Shown here one piece after another: positions 56,401-63,888 of a stretch of 64,000 nt of DNA (position 1 is its first letter; each line of letters starts with the position of its first letter). The stretch covers positions 60,013 through 124,012 of the forward strand of contig NZ_JABJWC010000005.1 in assembly GCF_013155395.1 (NCBI RefSeq), written 5' to 3'. Below the pieces are notes generated by a model. That model had not been told where the DNA came from, made no database searches, and saw only the letters and a list, made by a program, of their open reading frames with translations. A program made the translations under genes and the position numbers. The DNA comes from Komagataeibacter melomenusus. GTDB taxonomy: Bacteria; Pseudomonadota; Alphaproteobacteria; Acetobacterales; Acetobacteraceae.

Positions 56401-56679
56401 AACCAAGCGGATATCGTGATCTACTGTACTACTCGATCACGAGGAAGCATCAGGTTTATTAACGATCCCAATCGCCTCAATGTCGCCCTTTCCCGGACAA
56501 AACGGGAATTCCTCCTTATTGGTGACGCTACTCTGCTGGGTCGTCCCCTTAAGGACGGTGAAGTCAATTATTTTGCTCGCCTACAACACGCAATAGGCCC
56601 TTCGGGAATCGTTTATGCTGAGACGATCAACGATGCTATCCGAGCCTTACTGCTTCCAAGCCTCACAAAAAATTTGTAA
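53419..56679 (+). CDS. Membrane-anchored SF1 (UPF1-like) helicase
   Basis: 1086 residues. Residues 1-25 (MVPLLMAGLALVSIGGSALA) form a single membrane segment, followed by a charged coiled coil to about 140. A central unknown region spans 140-620. The C-terminal UPF1/COG1112-like motor has Walker A GPPGTGKTT (644 on), VDEAARATPGELM (Asp790), GDHKQLPPT (815 on), LTQYRMPP, DTVDSFQGNQADIV and NVALSRTKRE (1021 on). All motor motifs are intact. Such helicases unwind RNA or DNA, and several defence systems use relatives. Membrane anchoring of one is unusual. It ends a tight five-gene operon. Confidence 0.85.
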   Translation: MVPLLMAGLALVSIGGSALAYLLDQKSDEEIERRESLNRKHDEIVRAQQMDRGARIKAYFRNLAAEAERLRKERWEVKNALFEHVKRLRASLREEQFTPNRRRALVLLARTMDEKREQAYAEAIYLGRLAERLEMAISNWDNDVLVDLLPDVDETIFDLPSDWPWTGRVISTGRGGDGGNQIRPRSPSLFFEDGEDFPENASVFVGPYDKLRRAFIVSAAKASLKENILSAPGTGVFATIRQVEENEALLEVSGVPLFLPRRERQRSALVIGAELLVYPLDWRFDLSDAPPFVKPVPHVVRVTEFRESAMGESCFDSVPLLVADEMAEDFATHCMPVADSSDPWIIEPADPVEPLDGRLVLRNGSIAVRAHIDVYGGNHVIRLEGLVPHDQPMLEREIYCVLPVSLLQIDEGWLEMASPSELEETTAQCQEFALFVHDEFSRQERIVKGAAGRSYIRRWLDVARALVEIKAKADDGVAIRLLEIASLRGRRTEYVIDAQEQVERYVSRHLAATDGCGRRAPEFMLMVGNSVVGFRATITSAGGISVWAAQANVALPDDEIVEALFVARAYPYTDVQQMRALDLARRGESVNAVVPDAVMAPELLKPDPDCGWDLLSPSTEFTEGQPRVLLQAALKERNLFCIQGPPGTGKTTLIVEMIRQHLIKYPWARILVASQANVAVDEVLTRLASKQGPDALVRIGNPDKLSDDIKEQAINIDARHLQYQALLRGLEVPGSLMPMRDFWLEECGGSLSPDLAELLLTRHKIVGATCLGLTRRQVSLVRPFDLVIVDEAARATPGELMIPMLRGHKVVMIGDHKQLPPTVDPIFRDEEYPLAIGPADVRRMYAETLFERLFIGLPQEMKGCLLTQYRMPPVIGGIVAEMFYPEDNLKTFKDSEPLIAFKRTLQWLDTSRMVGWRAEQPRDGKSLVNRSEVDLVLGLLKAISEVSMDAHEKMDIAVITCYSAQKRELLKRVSDSRIRKRCDIAIDTVDSFQGNQADIVIYCTTRSRGSIRFINDPNRLNVALSRTKREFLLIGDATLLGRPLKDGEVNYFARLQHAIGPSGIVYAETINDAIRALLLPSLTKNL

Positions 56680-56823
56680 TCTGCTTATGGTGTATAGTGT
56701 CGCGGGCTTCCATCTGCCGCATCCGCTCGACTATGTCGCGCGGATATCGTCGAGCAGCGCAACTGCTTGATAACAATTTTCATTTTGGGAGAATGCCGAT
56801 CAGGGAAGCTCTATGCGGAAGCT

Positions 56824-56914
56824 GAAAAAAGATAGAAAAAACAATTCAGTAAACCCGATTGGTTCTCAGCTTGCTGTTTTTGTAAGTTGAGAGCCAAGCG
56901 TGCCCCCGCAACCA
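56824..56914 (+). repeat. att-like direct repeat 2, ending as initiator tRNA 3' end
   Basis: Gapless partner of 50838-50928. The hairpin (GGTTCTCA/TGAGAGCC) is conserved with compensating changes. The end TGCCCCCGCAACCA is identical. Here AATCC of the tRNA T-arm has become AAGCG. The two copies bracket the helicase operon in direct orientation. Confidence 0.7.
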
Positions 56915-56941
56915 AACTTAAACGTCTGAAAAGACACGATA

Positions 56942-56969
56942 AACCCGCCCCAATAAGGCGGGTTTTTTT
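56942..56969 (+). terminator. Rho-independent terminator
   Basis: AACCCGCC/GGCGGGTT followed by a seven-base T-run, 27 bases after the tRNA-like CCA of repeat 2. Same placement as the terminator after repeat 1, but with unrelated sequence. Confidence 0.85.
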
Positions 56970-57137
56970 GTGCCCGAAATCTACCGCAGGAAACACATAG
57001 GAAACAGACGGAAAGATACCGGGGCGCAGTTTTGTCCACTTTCACAAATGCGTGAGTGTGACTTAGGAGGTCGCCTGACTGAGCCGAAGGTGGTCTAGCG
57101 CACTTAGAGCGGCCGACTTTCCGATGACAGATTCCGA

Positions 57138-57773
57138 TCAGATGCTTCCGGAGAGGCGGAGCAGATACGCTTCGAACATATCGGCCATGGCATCGGCATA
57201 GGCTGCGATTTCCACGTCGCTTCGGGGTGTTTCCGAGAACGCCTTGCCGACGGCACCGAAAGTCGTCCTGATGAGGTCACCTGCCAGGGTGCGCTCGTTG
57301 TTCGTGGCGTCCGGCAGGACCTCGCGCATAAAGCGTTCGATGATCTCATTCCCCGCCTGTCGCACTTCTGCGGCTTCCGGTGCATCCCGATAGAGGGGGG
57401 CGGCATCGTCGAGGGCCACACGGACGGATGCTTCCGCGCATTCCGAACGGATGAAAGCATGGGTCAGTGCTCGCAAACGCGCCAGCGGTGGTTTGCCGGC
57501 ATCTTCAAGCGTATCGCGCAGCATCGCGGTCGTCTCCCGCCATTCGTCGGTCTAGAGCCGGAACAGGATGGCGGCCTTGTTGGGGAAATACTGGTAGAGC
57601 GAACCGATGCTCACGCCAGCCCGCTCGGCGACGCGGGCCATGGTGAAACGCTGCGTACCCTCGGTCGCCAAAACCTGAACAGCGGCGTCCAGCACGGACT
57701 CCACCAGCTCCATTGAGCGAGCCTGCTGCGGTTGTTTTCGCGAGGAAATTTGCGCGTGGCGGCGCTCTGCCAT
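57138..57773 (-). pseudogene. TetR family regulator with in-frame amber stop
   Basis: The N-terminal 73 codons carry a TetR helix-turn-helix (GTQRFTMARVAERAGVSIGS, then LYQYFPNKAAILFRL). A TAG follows at 57552-57554, then the frame continues TDEWRETTAMLRDTLEDAGK to the end at 57138. One base change (CAG to TAG) would explain this. Full length would be 211 residues. It is divergent from the broken flavin monooxygenase locus, which it presumably once controlled. Confidence 0.8.
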
Positions 57774-57864
57774 GACGGCTCCCGAATGCGATTAGAAAAC
57801 CTGAATATTTCGTCGTATTCTGGGCACCAATTCTGAACTCGTCAAGCAGCGCTGGATACTCCTT

Positions 57865-58125
57865 ATGAGCACGTTCGACGCCGATATGTCCCCACTGCCA
57901 CAGAATGCCGCGACGTCGCGGCGCGTCACGCGCGCGTTGCTGCGGCGGATGATGCGGCCAGCGCGGGTCGCGGCCGTCGAAACCCTCTCATCGCGCTTCC
58001 GGCTTATCGATCTTGAAGGCGAAGGCCTACGGAGTGTGAGTCAGGCGCTGAAGAAGAGCAGCATCGGGTCATCGGGCGTGAAGTCGAAAGCGTGCTGGTC
58101 GCCGGGGAAAACAGGTCTCGATTAG
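57865..58125 (+). pseudogene. Siderophore-interacting-protein-like fragment
   Basis: 86 codons. Residues about 30-60 (MRPARVAAVETLSSRFRLID, then LEGEGLR) resemble the FAD-binding barrel start of siderophore-interacting ferric reductases. After LRSV the sequence loses all resemblance, consistent with a deletion joining unrelated DNA. The rest of that ~250-residue family is missing. Recognition is tentative. Confidence 0.4.
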
Positions 58126-58137
58126 GGGAGCGCCGTC

Positions 58138-59273
58138 ATGAACGAAAGCAAGAAAATACTGATCTCCGGCTCGAGCATCGCTGGTCCTGCGCTAGCCTAC
58201 TGGCTGAACAGGTATGGCGACAAGGTGACGGTCATCGAGCGGTCGAAGACCTTCCGCACGGGTGGCCAGAACGTCGATATCGAGGGACCGGGTCAGGAAG
58301 TCATCAGACTGATGGGCCTCTTGCGCGGCTTCCGAAGGGCGCGGTCGGGTCGCTGACAAGCTCGTATGAGATTCTGCGCGGCGACCTTGCGCGCATTCTC
58401 TACGACGCAACCAGGGATGATTGCGATTATCGGTTCGGCACGACCATCACGGCCCTGCAGCAACATGATGATGGCGTGTCCGTCACCTTCAACAACGAAT
58501 CGACCGAAAAGTTCGATCTCGTTGTCAGCGCCGAAGGCGTCGGCTCTTCGACCCGGTGGCTCGTCATGGAAGGTGACATCCGCTTCCGGTACCTGGGCGT
58601 TTACGCCTGTTACTTCAGAATCCCGAGGAGCTCCGAGGATACGGACTGGGCGCAAATCTACAACGGCAAGGGCGGCTCCTGCATGCTGCTACGGCCGGCC
58701 CATGACAACGACACAACCGTTTTCGTTAGCTTCTTGCGCAAGCAGTTCGAAGCGAGCGACGTCGATGGCGTCGCGCGACGCAAGATGCTGCGCGATGCGC
58801 TTCAGGGCGCGGGCGGCCCGGCAGATCGCATCCTTGCGAACCTCGATTACGATCCCGATTTCTACCTGGGTCCGATGAGTCAGGTGATCGGCTCCACCTG
58901 GTCGAAGGGTCGCTTCGTGCTCACTGGTGACGCCGCCTATTGCCCCTCGGCCTACACGGGGCAGGGAACACCGCTCGCATTAATCGGTGCCTATATCCTC
59001 GCCGGCGAACTCAACAAGCAGCCAGCGCACACGGTGGCGTTTGAGTCCTATGAAAGGCTGATGCGGCCCTTTGTTGCAAGCGGCCGAACGGTGCGTCCCG
59101 GTTTCATTCGCCTTATCCATCCAAAGTCGCGTCTCGGAATTGGGATGCTGCGGACGGTTGGGAAAACCCTGTCGAGTGCATTCGCACAGTCCATCTTCCG
59201 GCGCTTTGGCGGTAGCGACGACAAGCCTCCGAAAGGGGATCTTATCCTCCCAAAATACGATGCGAAATCATGA
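58138..59273 (+). pseudogene. FAD-dependent monooxygenase (TetX-like) with internal deletion and frameshift
   Basis: The N-terminal FAD motif (ISGSSIAGPALAYWLNRYGD) is in one frame until about 58320. The remaining 300 codons (LPKGAVGSLTSSYEILRGDL, VVSAEGVGSSTRWLVM, FVLTGDAAYCPSAYTGQGTP) are in another. The family usually has about 20-30 residues between these parts, so a small deletion changed the frame. The divergent TetR gene is also broken, so the whole pair is decaying. Confidence 0.78.
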
Positions 59274-59630
59274 ACGCCCACCCTGATGATCAGAACAACC
59301 GCGATCAAGCGAACAGCGGATATGCTGACTGGTAAGGCGCGCGCGAGCCCTGGCCGTAGGGTAACCGCGCTTCAAAACGATATCGCTTTGATAATTAAAG
59401 ATATAGCTGGCCGATTTGGGCGGTGTTTGACGGAGCAAGTGGGATTCGAACACTTACACTGAATCAATCGGTTGGCGTTTAACTGCTTCATGAGCAAATG
59501 TCGACTTCCGGAAATTTTCATGGGTTATTGGAAGGACCGAATGGAGTGAAAGCCAGCGCGAGGGGCGTCCATTTGAATGTCCCGGTTTACCGATCATCTT
59601 ACACAAAGCCGACCCTTCGTTTCCCCTGCA
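59274..59630. other. Intergenic region with tRNA-Ser-like fragment
   Basis: This 357-bp gap between two convergent flavoprotein genes contains the tRNA-like piece at 59428. No gene seen. Confidence 0.45.
59428..59451 (-). other. tRNA-Ser 3'-end-like remnant
   Basis: The minus strand reads GTTCGAATCCCAC then TTGCTCCGTCA. This resembles the T-arm and acceptor end of alphaproteobacterial serine tRNAs from memory, with GTCA in place of GCCA. The upstream tRNA body cannot be folded. Possibly an old attachment-site scar. Confidence 0.3.
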
Positions 59631-61151
59631 TCATGACCCTTCGAGCGTATCGGCTGGACAGGACGGCAGCACGTGCGCGAGGTAGCGCGAAAGCTGCGGC
59701 CCCAGTCCGTCAGAGGGAAAGATCCCGGCGATGTAACCGTCCGGACGCACGAGCACCCACTGACCGGGTTCGATCCCGTACGCTTCGGCGATATCGCCAT
59801 CTTCGTCGACGAGTTCATGCCCCGCGCCAACGGTGACGATACGGACGCCCGCGATGGCCGAGGGCCGGTCGTGCGGCTGGTAGCCGAGCAGGGTCCAGTG
59901 AGCCCCTTGAAAAACCGTGAACAGCCGTGTCCGTTGCCCCGCCTGTCCGCGACAGGGCGCATCGGGTGCGCGATCGCCCGCCTGCACCCTGCCGCACACC
60001 GAACCGGGCGCGCGCAAGGATGAGCCGCGATAGCCGAGGTCAAGCTGACGCGCTTCGCGATCGCGCCGCATGGTGCCCTGCTTTGCTTCACCAAGCAGCC
60101 GCGTCGAGAGATGAAGCATGTTCGACGCGATAGGTCGGCGCTCCGCCTCGTAGCTGTCGAGCAGCGCTTCCGGCGCACCCGCGAGCACGGAGGCCAGCTT
60201 CCAGCCGAGATTATAGGCGTCCTGAACGCTGGTATTGAGACCCTGACCACCGGTTGGCGGGTGAACATGAGCGGCATCCCCCGCAATGAAGATGCGTCCG
60301 ACCCGGTAGCGATCAGCCAGACGCGCATTCATCGCATAAACCGAGGACCAGGATACCGAACGGACGGAGATGTCCCCTCTGCCGGTCCGGGCCCCGATGA
60401 GCGCGGTCAGTCCGGCCGAAGACAGGTCGATCTCTCCCTCCAGTGCCACGGGCGCCTGAACTTGGAACAGATCGGTTCCCGCCAGTGGACAGATCATGAC
60501 CTGTATCGCCGGTGAACCGAGCTGGAAACGATGCCAGACGGACCGATCAAGACCCTCCAGCCGCACATCGGCAACGATCGCACGCACGCCCAGTGCTTTT
60601 CCCGGAAAATCAATCGCCAGGGCATGGCGCACGAAGCTGCGGCCGCCGTCGGTCCCGACGAGGAACCGGGCGCGGATCATATGCTCGCCGGTTTCTCCTC
60701 CCATCCTCGCCGTTACGCCATGTGCGTCCTGTTCAAATCCGGTCAGCCGTGTGCCGAAGCGGGGATGATGCCCAAGCTCGGCAAGCCGCTCCCGCATGAC
60801 GGCTTCGGCTGCGAACTGCGGCAGCATCAGCGGCGCGGCATAAGGTTCGGCGGGAGTGGGAAAGACTTCCGCTTCCGTCAGAAGCGACACCTTATGGGTT
60901 CCATCAGGACGATACTGGCACAGCGGCGGATAGGGGCCGCCTGCTGCCGCCACGCGGTCGACGAAGCCGAGATCCTCGAAGATCTCCATCGTCCGGGGCT
61001 GGATGCCTTTCCCGCGCGATCCGCTGAACGGCTGCGTGTTCTGCTCGATCAGTCGGAACGAAACCCCGCGTCGGGCGAGGTCGATCGCAAGTGTCAGGCC
61101 TGCGGCCCCCGCACCCGAGATCAGGACGTCTGTATCGAAGGACACTGGCAA
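59631..61151 (-). CDS. FAD-dependent aromatic monooxygenase (PheA/TfdB family)
   Basis: 506 residues. FAD motif DVLISGAGAAGLTLAIDLAR, conserved GSRGKGIQPRTMEIFEDLG, the DG motif LVGTDGGRSFVRH and GDAAHVHPPTGGQGLNTSVQ are all present, with a thioredoxin-like C-terminal domain. These enzymes hydroxylate aromatic or polyketide substrates with NAD(P)H and oxygen. Divergent from a MarR gene 61 bp away with shared operators, so probably induced by its aromatic substrate. Intact, unlike the monooxygenase at 58138. Confidence 0.9.
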   Translation of the reverse strand: MPVSFDTDVLISGAGAAGLTLAIDLARRGVSFRLIEQNTQPFSGSRGKGIQPRTMEIFEDLGFVDRVAAAGGPYPPLCQYRPDGTHKVSLLTEAEVFPTPAEPYAAPLMLPQFAAEAVMRERLAELGHHPRFGTRLTGFEQDAHGVTARMGGETGEHMIRARFLVGTDGGRSFVRHALAIDFPGKALGVRAIVADVRLEGLDRSVWHRFQLGSPAIQVMICPLAGTDLFQVQAPVALEGEIDLSSAGLTALIGARTGRGDISVRSVSWSSVYAMNARLADRYRVGRIFIAGDAAHVHPPTGGQGLNTSVQDAYNLGWKLASVLAGAPEALLDSYEAERRPIASNMLHLSTRLLGEAKQGTMRRDREARQLDLGYRGSSLRAPGSVCGRVQAGDRAPDAPCRGQAGQRTRLFTVFQGAHWTLLGYQPHDRPSAIAGVRIVTVGAGHELVDEDGDIAEAYGIEPGQWVLVRPDGYIAGIFPSDGLGPQLSRYLAHVLPSCPADTLEGS

Positions 61152-61163
61152 CTCCGCGAATCA

Positions 61164-61179
61164 ATGTGTAATATTCACG
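61164..61179. promoter_or_regulatory. MarR operator candidate, site 1
   Basis: ATGTGTAATATTCACG is the inverted complement of 61212-61227 except for one base. It lies 13 bp before the monooxygenase start. Confidence 0.55.
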
Positions 61180-61211
61180 TATCTCAGAGCGGCGTCCAAG
61201 GCAACAAAAAG

Positions 61212-61227
61212 CGTGAATAATACACAT
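61212..61227. promoter_or_regulatory. MarR operator candidate, site 2, overlapping the marR start codon
   Basis: CGTGAATAATACACAT contains the GTG start (61213-61215) of the MarR gene. Binding here would block initiation of its own transcript or translation. Confidence 0.5.
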
Positions 61228-61665
61228 GATCCTGATATCCTGCGCGGGCTGCATACCGCGATCATCGATCTGGTCGATGAAATCAACCGGCCGCGTCGGG
61301 ATGATCGACTGATCGAAGAAGCGGGTATTCCACTGGATCGGGCCCTGTTTCCGCTTCTGGCGCGCGTATGGCGTTACGGTCCTGTTGGTGTTGTCGAACT
61401 CGCGGACCGTACAGGGCGTGATCATACGACGATCAGCCGACAAATGACCAAGCTGGAAGAGATGGGCCTGATTGAGCGCCACCCGTCTGCAACGGACAGG
61501 CGTGTTCGCGAAGCGACAGTGACAGGAAAGGGACAGGAAATGGTCGACCTGCTGAATGCGGCCCGCCAGAGGCTGGCGAACCGCATTCTCGTCGACTGGA
61601 CGGATGCCGACCTCGATCAGTTACAGACGCTTTTGCGACGCTTCGCTGACGACCTGATGCGATGA
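61213..61665 (+). CDS. MarR family transcriptional regulator
   Basis: 150 residues from a GTG start (VNNTHDPDILRGLHTAIIDL). The winged helix is GPVGVVELADRTGRDHTTIS, then RQMTKLEEMGLIERHPSATD with the wing RRVREATVT. The frame is open to 61003, but that extension runs antisense to the monooxygenase. MarR proteins release DNA on binding phenolic ligands, which fits the divergent aromatic monooxygenase. Confidence 0.87.
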   Translation: MNNTHDPDILRGLHTAIIDLVDEINRPRRDDRLIEEAGIPLDRALFPLLARVWRYGPVGVVELADRTGRDHTTISRQMTKLEEMGLIERHPSATDRRVREATVTGKGQEMVDLLNAARQRLANRILVDWTDADLDQLQTLLRRFADDLMR

Positions 61666-61918
61666 TAAAACCAGTGCAAACCTGTCACCAGAATCAAACC
61701 GGTTGCTTCCCTCGTAAAGCCGTATGTCGTCTTCAAGAATGGAGCAGACAGGCAACAAACGCCTCGTCGGCGACATTCGAGACGATAAATTGCCTTCCCG
61801 AAACCGGACATTATTTCGCCGTGCATGCCCATCCCAGACGGTAGTGCCCATGCTATCCTGGCTTCAATGTGCAAGATAGGCTCCACGTATTGACGTGGCA
61901 CCCGAAACCGGTATCAGA

Positions 61919-63085
61919 ATGTCTCAAGAATCCTTTGAAATTTGGGCTTTAGCGGCACCAGTCAGGAGTGAGATGACGCCGATCGGCGCGCGACTGGTCG
62001 TTATGCTCAGCGATGAGCGGCAGCGCATGGCCAACGAGTGGTTCTGCAAATGGCACTATATCAGTGGTTCGATGCCAGTCGAAATCGAAAGCTTTAATGG
62101 GAGGCTGATTCGTTATGGTGGGATTCGTTATACAGGAGTTCCCCAAACGATCTACAGACAGACCATTCAACATTATCTCGCCAAGAAGATCTGCGAGGTG
62201 TTTTACGGTATCGAAGATGAGATATTACGATACCCGTTTGCGATCCGTGTCCAGGCGCTTTCAGAAGCAAAGTCGTTTATCACTGATTTTGCGCAACAAA
62301 TTCGTCATGAGGCGGTCGAGAAGGACCGGATACTGCAAGGTGACGGTTTTAAATTTCCACAGCGACAGGATATAGGGGAGTGGGTTGGTTCCCAGCCACA
62401 GGATATCGCTGCACGGGTTGACCAGTTGCGACGGATCTATTGCGACGTCATGTCAGAAGTCGGAGGTAACAACATGGTCTTTGGTAGCATGACAAAAGAT
62501 AAAGTCACCCTAGTAAAGCATAGCGGTGAAGTGATTCGTAAAGACATCCCTGCTTCGGTAAGCTCTCACCAGATCACCATGTTCGTCGCCGATTTGCCAA
62601 TCGAGGTAGGAGACCATTTTTTGCGGGAACTACCAAGCAAACTGGTCGAAGATTTTATCGTCGTTGATCCTGGTTATCATAGTGGCGTTGCCAGCATACC
62701 GCCACATTTCCAAACGAAAGTCCGGCGTAGTGATGCGCCAGTGGCGACGCCGCAGACCGTGATCGCGACCTTTCATGGCGCGAATTCCCGACTCAACATC
62801 AATTCTGCCGACAATTCGTTCAATGTGGCGTCCGACATCACGCCGGCGCAGGTCAAAGACCTCGTGGCGCAGATCCGTGCAGCGGCTCCGGGCCTGCCAG
62901 AAGCCCAGAGGTCAGGAATTGAGTCATCACTCGCCGAACTTGAATCCGAGGTTAACTCTGCTACGCCTTCGGCCTCCAAACTACGCGCAACATTGGTTTC
63001 GCTAAGGTCCGTCGTGGAGGGTGCCTCCGGCAATCTAGTCGCAGCCGGTATCGGCTCGCTTATCAGCAAACTTCTCGGCGGATAA
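61919..63085 (+). CDS. Unknown protein with GxNSRxNINSxDNS linker and conserved C-terminal helical domain
   Basis: 388 residues from ATG 61919; a GTG at 61895 would add eight. The N-terminal ~280 residues have no family I recognise. A linker HGANSRLNINSADNSFNVAS then leads to a helical C-terminus (RSGIESSLAELESEVNSATP, then RSVVEGASGNLVAAGIGSLI). I recall this linker plus terminal domain from assorted accessory and abortive-infection-type proteins, where it probably mediates oligomerisation or membrane contact. Codon use differs from the backbone. Defence function is speculative. Confidence 0.6.
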   Translation: MSQESFEIWALAAPVRSEMTPIGARLVVMLSDERQRMANEWFCKWHYISGSMPVEIESFNGRLIRYGGIRYTGVPQTIYRQTIQHYLAKKICEVFYGIEDEILRYPFAIRVQALSEAKSFITDFAQQIRHEAVEKDRILQGDGFKFPQRQDIGEWVGSQPQDIAARVDQLRRIYCDVMSEVGGNNMVFGSMTKDKVTLVKHSGEVIRKDIPASVSSHQITMFVADLPIEVGDHFLRELPSKLVEDFIVVDPGYHSGVASIPPHFQTKVRRSDAPVATPQTVIATFHGANSRLNINSADNSFNVASDITPAQVKDLVAQIRAAAPGLPEAQRSGIESSLAELESEVNSATPSASKLRATLVSLRSVVEGASGNLVAAGIGSLISKLLGG

Positions 63086-63504
63086 TCGCTGATATCGGTC
63101 TCAACTTATGGGCCCGCCTCCAGCCAATGACGTCAGTGTCTGATTCAGACATAAGAGAGCAGACAACCTTTGGGTGATAGACGGTATCCCGATACTGCAT
63201 GGTAGCGCACGGGGATTTGAGGCAATATCAGGCGCATTGGGAGATTGACGTTTGGCTACTCTGTAATAAATGTCAGCTTTCAGACGGCCTTACATTTCTT
63301 TCGAACGGCTGAAGTGGGGGCACACGAAGTTAAACAAACGGCAAGAGATATCACTTGGGCGCTCCAAAGTGGCCAGACTGCTCTCGCCCTCATGCCAGAC
63401 ACTTTTGGCGTGCTGTTAAAAAGCCGAAAACGGTCATTTAACGTGATCGTTTGACTAAATTATCTGGCCATTCGCGCTGAACATTCTGTTCTATCGAAAT
63501 CGAA
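63086..63504. other. Gene-poor stretch
   Basis: About 420 bp with one 69-codon frame (63245-63454) lacking a ribosome site and any known relative. Nothing else seen. Confidence 0.4.
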
Positions 63505-63888
63505 TTACTTGGACACAGCCGCCGCATTGAGCTTGGATTCCAACTCAGCGAGCAGTGGCTCTAGCACAGCTACCACTTCCCCATAATTGAACAATAGGGC
63601 TGGCAAGCTCGGAGCTTTAATTCGATCTAAAACGTCGCTCTCAATAGGAAAGATACCTCTGGACGCTTTACTGATTACATTGCTTGCGGCCTCGACGATA
63701 AACTGGCCAGAGTAAGTGTCGTCAGAAAATAGATCTGGGCGAAGGCCATGTTCGATTCGCACGCCTTTCGGAAGGTTCCAATATCGTTCTCGACATTTCT
63801 CAGTCCGATCAAAAAGGTCCCGCAAGCGGAAGGCGTAAATAGCTTCTTGCGATGTTTCTCCTAATGCTTCAAGAGAGGTGGTCCCCAT
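63505..63888 (-). pseudogene. Unknown protein, 5' end replaced by IS
   Basis: The apparent start at 63888 is the same IS-terminal ATG GGG ACC ACC TCT seen at 47809. Native codons run from about 63873 to 63505. They encode a ~122-residue C-terminal piece (LRDLFDRTEKCRERYWNLPK; EPLLAELESKLNAAAVSK). No family recognised. The mirror-image of the truncation at 47824. Confidence 0.55.

Larger units (their letters stand above)
56680..57137. other. Intergenic region with second att-like repeat
   Basis: This 458-bp gap holds the second tRNA-fMet-like repeat (56824-56914) and its terminator. No gene seen. Confidence 0.5.

Noticed and set aside
58041..58110. Minus-strand peptide ending FDFTPDDPMLLFFSA followed by a stop
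   Set aside because: It looks protein-like but is too short to assign and lies in a rearranged joint. It could be a gene remnant or chance.
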